Of a DNA stretch of 64,000 nt, positions 55,950-64,000 are shown piece after piece. Within the stretch, counting starts at the first letter, position 1. The number at the start of each line of letters is the position of its first letter. The DNA is from Lamellibrachia columna (taxonomy: Eukaryota > Annelida > Polychaeta > Sabellida > Siboglinidae): assembly GCA_963662155.1 (NCBI GenBank), contig OY759262.1, positions 18,309,118 to 18,373,117 of the forward strand, written 5' to 3'. The notes beneath the pieces are model-generated. The model was not told where the DNA came from. It saw only the letters and a program-made list of their open reading frames with translations, and ran no database searches. The translations under genes were made by a program, and so were the position numbers.

Positions 55950-56880
55950 TTAGAAGCAGGCCATTCATGGACCTCTTGCAAATTCTTTGGATTATGAGTG
56001 GACCAGACAACTGTAACGATGAATTGTGGGGGAGGGGAGAATGTCACATTAGATTGAGAAACTAACTTTTACAGCTGTTCTAATGAATCAGTATTTGCAC
56101 TGAGTAGTAATGGCTTATGTTTTGGTAACCTGTTTGATTTGTTTAATGTTTTTATTTATTCTTTCACTGTACATCCTTCTTGTCAAAGGATATATGATTT
56201 TTATGAGAATGCTGTAGTCAAGAAGAGTACTTCATTTATATGAGTACAACCATATGGTAAAATACATATTGCTCAAACAGAGATACATATGGGAGATTTT
56301 GTAATTTTCCACAGCAGAATACGAAAGTGTGGGTGTGTGAACCGTTTGATTGACGCAGATCTACAGATCGATGTAACTTGTGTGTTTATGTGAGACAGGA
56401 TGAAGGACTCTGCACGCTGCCAATTTTCGTGGACTATTCCGTGTCTGATGGATTTGATAGATCAGGTTATCCTCAATGCCAAGGTGCTCAACACTACTTC
56501 CAGTCCACTATACAGTTGTGGAGCGTAATGGTCAACAATGATGGCAGCCTCATCACACGTGAGATAAGTCAGTCAGTGAGATAGGTGTGTCATGAGAAAA
56601 AGGCTCTGGAGAGAATCATGTCACTGTCACAGACACCAGATTTCTAAATGGCGCATCATAGTCACACAACACCATGTCTGTAGAGGGGTGCTAAAATTTA
56701 GCAAATGTTGTATTGAAATGTTTTTTTCTCATCAGCAATTTATACACTGTTTATGAAAATGTTGACCATATTCGTGAATTTATTAAACATAACTTTTTTT
56801 ACCAAACTAACGGTGCTTTTCCTCTTTGTTCACTGTTATTCATGATTTAGGGTCAGGTAAAATATTGACGAGTCACTCTT
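55950..56880. repeat. Tandem unit B, second block (partner 41030-42130)
   Basis: Same order of anchors as in unit A, from ATGAGTGGACCAGAC to the AACTAACGGTGCTTTTCC stretch directly before the LINE. Confidence 0.9.
56399..56567 (+). CDS. Open relic exon, unit B copy
   Basis: Acceptor TATGTGAGACAG, donor AGATAA|GTCAGT. One continuous frame: DEGLCTLPIFVDYSVSDGFD, RSGYPQCQGAQHYF, QSTIQLWSVMVNNDGSLIT, REI. The HYFQSTIQLWSVM stretch has the alternating pattern of the final FN3-like strand and SDGF resembles the repeat's SDG, but identity is unproven. Unit A has the same exon with a 47-bp deletion, so this copy shows the ancestral form. Confidence 0.45.
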
Positions 56881-56884
56881 TCTG

Positions 56885-57735
56885 TTGTTTCTTTCCATAC
56901 CTTCTATCGGCCACCCCCTCTCCATCTTTCATCTTCCCCCGATCTTCTCGTATCCCACCTCACGCAGTCCTTCGATCTTAGCTGTTCGCTTTCCCTTTTC
57001 TTGCATCCTTGATGTTTTTTCCACCTCTCTCTTCCACTCTCTTTACTATTTTGTCTGCATCCATCCTTACCATGTGGCATGTGGCCTGCCCATCTCACCT
57101 TGCTTCTCACCAATATTCCTGTTCAGCTGTCCTGTTGCATCCCATCTTTCCTCGTTCATCCTTCTTTCATCAACCCTCTTTGTTCTGATTATTCGATGAA
57201 ACCAGAACAAAACTTGCAGCTGCTGTTGTTGTTCTGTCAACGCCACTGTCTCCAGATGCATATACAGATACATATACAGATACAGGCATGCTGGTGTAAC
57301 GTAAGCTCTCAGGAGTTTCCTTTTCAGCTTTTTCTAAATGTTTCTCTCCAACATGACTCCCTCTACCTTTCCCCGAGCATTCGCTCCCTGTTGTATCCGA
57401 CATCGCATTTCTACCTCTGAATGCCCATCCTCATTAACCATTCCTCCAAATTACACAAAGCCATCCACGTGGTTGATCTCTTTATCATCCAAACTAATGA
57501 TCAAGTCCTCTCTCTCTGATGTCAAACCCACATCACTTCTGTCTTCTCCCGGCTCATTCTCAGTCCGGGCTTTATGAACACCCCCTTCCATTCCTCCAAC
57601 ACTTCCTGTAGTTCTTGTTTGTTGTCTGCTATCATGGCTAGATCGTTTGCATACATCACCTTCCTGAGAACATCCTTCATGGTGATCTTCCTGCTGATTA
57701 GTGCTAGCACCATTATAAACAGTAATGGGTCACTT
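56885..57735 (-). mobile_element. LINE ORF2 fragment, uninterrupted copy in unit B
   Basis: Minus strand from 57713: VMYANDLAMIADNKQELQEV, EEWKGVF, GLRMSREKTEVMW, then further down RTKRVDERRMNEERWD, SKVRWAGHMPHGKDG and KDCVRWDTRRSGEDE. Same element and same insertion point as the split copy in unit A. The RT catalytic YADD has become YAND and the 5' part is missing. Frameshifts are present throughout. Confidence 0.85.
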
Positions 57736-57811
57736 CCTTGCCTCTAACCGATGTTAACTGGAAACTCTTCCAACAACCCAGAACCAACCACAACCCTTCT
57801 TTTTGTTCTCA

Positions 57812-58600
57812 GGAACAGGAGAGGTCTGGGCGTTGCACGCCTTGACACAGAACTAGCAGTTAAATCTATCACGGTGGCTGTGCTCGGTAGGACAAGCAAT
57901 GTCGGGGTGTGGTATTCCATGGCAAAGAACTGCCACGTAATTCTCTCAGGTGGCTGTACTCGGTAGGAGAGGCAAGGTCGTTGTGTGGCATGCCATGGCA
58001 CATATCTGGCAGGTAATTCTCTCATGGTGGATGTACACTGTAGGACTGCAAATTCGGGGTGTGGCATGCCATGGCACAGAACTGGCACATAATTCTCTCA
58101 CAGTTGCTGTACTCGGTAGGAGAGGCAAGGTCATTGTGTGGCATGCCATGGCACAGATCTGGCAGGTAATTCTCTCACGGTGGCTGTACTCGGTAGTAGA
58201 GGCAAGGTCGTTGTGTGGCATGCCATGGCACAGATCTGGAAGGTAATTCTCTCATGGTGGAAGTACTCTGTAGGACAGCAAATTCGGGGTGTGGCATGCC
58301 ATGGCACAGAACTGGCACATAATTCTCTCACGGTTGCTGTACTCAGTATTAGAGGCAAGATCGTTGTGTGGCATGCCATAGCACAGACCTGGCAGGTAAT
58401 TCTCTCACGGTGGCTGTACTCAATTGGACAGGCAAGGTCGGGGTGTGTTATGCCATGACACAAAATTGGCAGGTAATTCTATTAAGGTGGCTGTACTCAG
58501 AAGGTGAGGCAAGGTCGGGGTGTGGCATGCCATGGCACAGAACTGCCAGTTAATTATCTCAAGGTGGCTATACTCAGTAGGACAGGTAATGTCGGGGTGG
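57812..58600. repeat. 77-bp minisatellite, unit C (about 10 copies)
   Basis: Units begin at 57949, 58026, 58103 and 58179, giving a 77-bp period. Each carries GGTGTGGCATGCCATGG, CACAGAACTGGCAGGTAATT and a CTCTCACGGTGGCTG link. Expanded relative to units A and B. Confidence 0.95.
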
Positions 58601-58907
58601 AAGAAGGTGGTTGTTTATTGGCTGGATAGAAAAGAAATGACTATATAAGTAAAATCGAAAACAATTGTTGACTATTGAGAAAAGTGATGACAAGAAAGCT
58701 TGGGTACTTTGGCCACATTACAAGGAAGAAGATGTTTGATGGACGGTTCCCCATTTGACCCTCTATGTTAGTCAGAAGGGGAATAGGACACAACAGACAG
58801 ACCATCATAAATTATTTATATGTTAGATAGAATACACAGAATATCTGTATGCAGACATGGAAATCTAAAGCTGATTGAGTGTTGTTGTTTCTGCATCCTA
58901 CCTACAG

Positions 58908-58997
58908 ACATGCAGAAGTTTCCGCTGCGTATGAAGGAGATATACCATAGTAGGGACCGTGTCACAGACCTCAGTTTCTATCTCGCCCCCACAACAG
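58908..58997 (+). CDS. Open 90-bp exon, unit C
   Basis: Acceptor CCTACCTACAG and perfect donor ACAG|GTGAGT. The frame DMQKFPLRMKEIYHSRDRV then TDLSFYLAPTTG is open. The RVTDLSFYLAP stretch parallels YIDKLSLVLTN of the exon at 25577 (middle strand of the FN3-like repeat). No partner in units A or B was found. Confidence 0.45.
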
Positions 58998-59190
58998 GTG
59001 AGTCTCCCTGCTTGTTACATTTGATTAGAATGTTACAAATAAAAGTTATGAATACTGACTAATTCATAGAAACTACAATTAAGACTAACGTCTCATTTAG
59101 ATGTGTTGATTATATTTGTTATGCTAATGTGCAAGTTGCTCCTTTGAAGCAGGGCTGTTTTGATATTGTACATTGCTTGACTGTTTTCAG

Positions 59191-59331
59191 CCCTGAGTGG
59201 GAAATGTATTGAGATAGCCTACTGGACAATTTCGGGGGCTGCGCAGGTGATTCTGCAGCAACCAGAGTCAGTTGGATAGGGCCACAGTTCTTCCAGACGT
59301 TCTCTGTACACGCCAATCCCATCACCAAGGT
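59191..59331 (+). pseudogene. Candidate relic exon, unit C
   Basis: Acceptor TTGACTGTTTTCAG; frame [28 protein letters not shown] then TAG at 59276; a second frame gives [15 protein letters not shown] before GTGATG. Splice sites plausible, identity unknown. Confidence 0.3.
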
Positions 59332-59439
59332 GATGTTGTCAACGAAGCATTGCGTCTCTGGTAGGATCAATTCTCAAGTATATTTCTTTGGAAAATATTC
59401 AAATATACATGGAAAAGCTTTAATTCATGATGATGCCCA

Positions 59440-60260
59440 TGTCACGTTTATTGGTTGATTTTTAGTGGGCCATCAATTACATATACTGTGACATCCACAG
59501 TCATATAAAATATACAAGTAAAAGCTTGGTTTTCTTTTCAAGTTATCCAAATTGAAGCATTGATTATGATCATATCAACTTTTGTTTGATATGACGCGGC
59601 TTATCAGTATCAGGTCCTTGAATAATGGAAAGTATATCACTGTAGCTCACTGCTGTGTTTTCAGTGTGCTCTGAGTACAACCATGTACATACGAGGAACG
59701 TGATCTGATTCCTTGGCATGACTAGCACAGAGCCCGGCTAAGTGGCCTTGGCATCATTCAAGTGTATCTCCATAGAGAGAATGGAACCACACCTTCAGTA
59801 TATCCACAGTAACAACTTTGGTAAATCACATTGACAGGATCTAGAATTATAATAATTAGATATTTCAGTAAATTAGATTATATATTAAGTTACGTAATAA
59901 TTTTTTTTATTGGAAAACTGGGCACCCCTTTTTTATGAGACTGGACCCGCCCGTTATGAGAAGAAGAATGTTGTTATTTAGGAAAACAAATAAAATTCAC
60001 ATTCGAGGAGCCACCTAAAAATTTGCATTTAATCAATTTACTGAACCAGCAAATTACATTGTTCACTGATGTTATAATAACTAACTATCAACTAACCGTA
60101 ATTCAATTATACGCTTTCAATCAACTTCGGTAATTGTACAATTTGCAGACATTCTGTGTGTAATGCAGTAGCAGAACAATATCCAGGATATACTTCTGAA
60201 GAGATATTGTCTCATCAACCATATTTATATGGACGAACCAATATGGTACATAACTCCTTA
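59440..60260. repeat. Tandem unit C, later block
   Basis: GCTTGGTTTTCTTTTCAAGT and AAATTGAAGCATTGATTATG match unit B at 52635; CTGGACCCGCC(C/T)GTTAT matches 52990; ATTCGAGGAGCCACC matches unit A at 38018. This gives a third, more diverged copy. Confidence 0.85.
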
Positions 60261-60878
60261 TTTCGGTATTTTATGCATGGTTAGATGTTTAACATTCAAC
60301 TTGTTGCTGCGTTCGATCAGAATCGTCCAGGCATGACGTATATTTGATGTCCTCGACAGTAAAAAAAACACAATGCCATGGTTGGGCAACCTAAACTGAC
60401 TTTGCCATGTGCTGTCAGGGCTATCAAACATGACATAACTAGAAACACGGGGGAAGGAGTTGTAGACCGAACTGGCCCAGGTATACGGGTGGCTGTCTTG
60501 CCCCAGGGTGCACCAAGATGGCTTTTTGGGGTATTTTTACTGCTGCAAATGTTCATCCTTTTATGGTCGTCGGCACACTGCTTCAAATGTTCATCCTATC
60601 AATCCACTATTATTCAACAGATGTGTAATATAGATGTAATGTTTGGTCGAGTTAGAATTATGTATATATTTGGAATGGAACCATTGGTTGATTCAGACAG
60701 AAAAAGAAGCTATTTAATTAGACAGGTTTTCTTACACCTATGTGTAACAAGATATTTGTAAATTGTGTTTGTAACATATTCACATGGCCTGCATTAAGAG
60801 AAACTGTAGAAAAGTTGTCCCATTCATTTATTTGCCTGTGGGAGGATGAAATGACGACGTCTGTTAATATCATTTCAG
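60260..60878. other. Spacer in unit C
   Basis: A 127-codon + frame at 60378-60761 with an opposite-strand frame over part of it; no domain, splice or repeat evidence. Not called. Confidence 0.4.
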
Positions 60879-60935
60879 AAACAATGGGTCAGCTGTGGAC
60901 TCCATCTCTCATGAGGAGGACATCACCACGAAGAA
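60879..60935 (+). pseudogene. Small candidate exon, unit C
   Basis: Acceptor TAATATCATTTCAG and donor GAA|GTGAGT enclose 57 bp. One frame reads NNGSAVDSISHEEDITTKK with no stop. Too short to assign. Confidence 0.3.
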
Positions 60936-61649
60936 GTGAGTTGGTTGTTGTGCATCCATCAGCTGAGATTTTCTAAGAAGCATATGGTAAGTGAGCGAGG
61001 AATATATATTTAGATTTCATTAGTTTATTCTGTTCTGTGATCATATGCTGGAGCTTCCTTAGCTAATTTAGGTGAAAATTAATTAATTTGCTTTTGCTAT
61101 AATTGATGAAACCATGAAAGAGACGTATCACGTTCCATCTAATCGTATTTTAGCGCCTTTGTTTTTAAAGACGTCTGTTTAGATATACACAGTATTGACG
61201 GTTTCATGTAAAGTCTCTCAATCCCGCTCAGCCTAAAAAATTGCATGGTAATTAGACTGAATTAATATTGCACCATTAATTATTTCAATACTATGCGGGA
61301 AAGTTCATTTTGGCAAAAGTGTACCCTGTACGTGAAAACGCCCACATAAAAATGTATTTATTATTACCTTTGTTAAATTTAATGTATGTAAATGTTATAA
61401 CTTATTATATTATTTTTAAAATAACGTTGCAGTCGGGGGTCCAACAAAATGAATATATTGCCACATGGTTTCTCCTGGAAGTGTTTAAGGACAATCAGTG
61501 CAGACCGTTCTGGCGACACAGCAAATGATCAAGTGTTGACTGAATTTATACCATTCAGTGACCCATGTGTAAGTGTTAAATCTGTTATTGACCAGACATG
61601 AGCGGATATACACACTGGGTAGTGGGTCCAGGAAGTGTATGGAAGGAGA

Positions 61650-62060
61650 CCATTCCCTTGCTGAAGCTATCTGCCGCATTTGATACCATTGGTCACAGGA
61701 CAACTTATTAATAGTGTGTCATTGTGATGTGGCATATCTGGAACAGAGCTGGTTCTCATAATATTTAACTGATAGATACAAAAGAATGAAGATAGCGAAT
61801 TGTTTCTCAGCTGCCCTCCCTACTTCACGTAATGTTCCTCAGGATGTTTCACTCTCTACGCTACTATACTTGGCTCTGTTATCCAACGTCACAACTTGGA
61901 TCACCAAGTGTATGCTAATAAATCACAGACCTATGCTATTTTGGCTACACGAGATACAAAATCACTTCCAAAACTAGCTCAGAGATTGTCTCCACAAAAT
62001 CTTCCATTGGATGACAGAGACCACATTAAAGTTAAATGCAAGTAAATCCGAGTTTGTTAT
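61650..62060 (+). mobile_element. CR1/L2-type LINE reverse transcriptase fragment
   Basis: Frames in order give LLKLSAAFDTIGHRTT (RT motif with F-D), then NVPQDVSLSTLLYLALLS (normally VPQGSVLGPLLY), TTWITKCMLINHRP (the region of YADDT, degraded), then QNLPLDDRDHIKVK. Several frameshifts; the catalytic AD-D is lost. Dead, internal RT fragment. Confidence 0.8.
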
Positions 62061-64000
62061 TATTGGTGGAGTAAATTTGGCATGTGTATTTGAATCGATT
62101 ATGTGTGCACAATATGTTGCAAGACACGTTTCTTGAAGTGTCAGACTTTAGACTGCATGTAGAGAAGCACAGTTAAATCAAAACGTGTGGAAAGCATTAG
62201 CTTAACAGTGTCACCTGGCAGTTCTTCGAAGAGAACAAATTTGCATATGTGCTGGAGTGCCACAAAACACTAATATTATATAGCCTTTTTGTTTTGGGAG
62301 TGACGTAGAGTGATATAATGAAAGCATTGATTTACTAAAATGCAAGGAAGCACATCAACATAATAATTGACATGTAATTGATTACGGATTGACAGACGTT
62401 TGCTACGATGACAATAAAACTGATGCCGATTGACCAACTAATGCGAATCGAGAATAATAACCTTTATCTGAATATGTAATGATCGATGTTCTTTTGTTTA
62501 AAAAATAAGAGACCAATAACGTGAGTGACACTTAGCAGTATCTGCTATTTGGTTGCACCTCCTATCGGTCGGTGGAGAGACCAATCCACAGTCATCGAAT
62601 CTCTTACAGTTGCGTATCGAGCAGCTCTCAGGGGAGAGATATGTCGGCCCCCAGACGCTAGTAGTTCTCCACCAAAACCACTGACAATCCCTATGTGTTG
62701 AGCTATCAACTTATCTTATGACAACGCGACTACCCGTTTATATAGTAGGTACACCCTTTTTATGTGAATTTGTGGTGTGAACTCTTGAAACATGTTAACT
62801 TTACATTTAACTGATATAACAACTATTAATTAAACAATTAAGTTAATTAGAATGTTTCTTATATGGCATAGTTCATGTTGTAATGCAGCAAAGTGTATAA
62901 CATGCATAAATAATATTACTAGTCTATGTTATTGATATTGAATTATGCAGATCTAGTGGTGAAAATTATGCGCATGCGCCCGAAGTGATCACTCTAAAAT
63001 GGCATCTACTGGAATGTTGGCCGTGTAATTGATATCAACAACCCTACAAAACCCTGTCTTAGGAATACAACACACTCCAAGTGGAAAAGGTTTATTATAT
63101 TAGCAACAGTATCATCGAACAGTTGTGTTAACTGGTAAGTCTGTTTATTATATATACATCTAGCAATTCCCACCGCCGTTACTTTGTTGAACAAATGCAC
63201 ATAACGGTTACGTTAGCCAACAATAAGCCAAAACGTCTAGAAAGTGTCTCGTCGCCTTGCCAGCAATAGTCTAGCCAAATTTCGTGCGACTAATACACAG
63301 TCATGAATTGCATCAGAGGCAGAAAACCATAGTTGTCACTAATAAGTAATCTGTCCCAATACGTTATTCCAAACTCCATATGAAATAATCAATCGTTTGT
63401 AGAATGAATAAAATAAGTATCAGAATTAATACCATATCAAATATGTGTACTCCGTAGTATAGATATTATTTATCTACAAAGCCAAATAATGTTTATACAC
63501 AAACCTTCCGCATTCTGGTAGGTCAAAAAGTCCCTGTTTATAATGAACCTTTTGTTAGTAGCTGTCTCGAATCACCTCTTTCTTCACCAATTTCGTCCGA
63601 CTGGCTGTCAACGCAATGCATTTCTACCTATCTAGATGAGATCAGCTTTTACAGAGAACACCACAGGAAGCAAGCAGCGTGTGCTATTGATATACAACGT
63701 ATGTTGAAACAGATAACATGCACGCCAACACGGATGTAGCACACGAAATGCTATCTTTCACACTCCTCCATATTTCTCCAATTGATCATTCTTCAGTCAT
63801 GGAAGGACGTTCACCGTATACCCATTTTTGGAAGAAGAATCACCAACTTCGCATGGATTGCTATATAAGACCCGCGAAATGCAAGAATTCCAGGCAGGCT
63901 GGCTGGTAAACAGCAATGAACCCTTTTGGTCTGTTGTCTGTGCTGGCGGAGGTAATCAATGAACTACGACAGGCATTGTCCTTGCGCTCGGACGGCGTTG
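62061..64000. other. Right end of window, no gene recognised
   Basis: AT-rich with short unsupported open frames (63006-63200 minus, 63718-63909 plus). No element termini or RNA genes found. Confidence 0.5.

Noticed and set aside
57946..58463. Overlapping + and - frames (MACHGT..., MPWHAT...)
   Set aside because: Translation of the 77-bp minisatellite, open on both strands.
60378..60761. 127-codon + frame
   Set aside because: Has an opposite-strand frame over the same bases and no recognised domain, splice site or paralogue.
62520..62680. Possible tRNA or small RNA near GGTCGGTGGAGAGACC
   Set aside because: No consistent cloverleaf or box A/B spacing found by eye.

Overview
This is a eukaryotic, almost certainly invertebrate, genomic window. 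It has AT-rich intergenic DNA, short exons with GT/AG borders, tRNA-derived SINEs, several LINE families, Penelope-like, piggyBac-like and hAT-like remnants, and no bacterial gene organisation. The transposon-borne domains (P2X7R-like, FLYWCH, THAP) are familiar from molluscs, brachiopods, cnidarians and invertebrate deuterostomes. I cannot fix the phylum from the sequence. I see no intact protein-coding gene.

Layout. 1-15322 is one continuous satellite with a 27-bp unit. Because 27 is divisible by 3 and the unit is poor in stop triplets, it gives very long overlapping open frames on both strands (longest 1095 codons) that I do not regard as genes. Multi-kb blocks within it are duplicated again. 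From about 16.8 kb to 61 kb, short + strand relic exons recur. The clearest (21.7-29.9 kb) share an extracellular fibronectin-III-like pattern: a VDxSPPxPG..YDG linker, W..F.DPE[ST], a Y..ALG..P.G segment, and a final [YF]xVxVxAxN..G strand. Most carry stops, frameshifts or damaged splice sites; the exon at 27291-27553 is open throughout.

From about 37.1 kb the locus is a degenerate tandem segmental duplication with units beginning near 37.1, 51.9 and 57.8 kb. Units A and B share relic exons, a 77-bp minisatellite, a SINE end and the same minus-strand LINE insertion. The third unit shares the minisatellite and a later block. A further pair of homologous blocks lies at 16.65-17.3 and 36.5-37.1 kb.

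Unit A contains a nested structure. Its LINE is split by a 7.7-kb insertion flanked by TTAA (42788-50505). That insertion carries a dead P2X7R-C-like gene, a roughly 60-bp minisatellite and a 2.1-kb hAT-like element (46770-48902), which in turn holds a dead FLYWCH zinc-finger sequence. Other mobile elements are a piggyBac-like element with transposase zinc-finger remnant (27825-29114), a hAT-like element inserted into a 23-bp minisatellite (30632-32388), a Penelope-type reverse transcriptase fragment between ~110-bp inverted repeats (22331-23142), a THAP-domain fragment, an L1-type ORF1 fragment and several LINE and SINE pieces.
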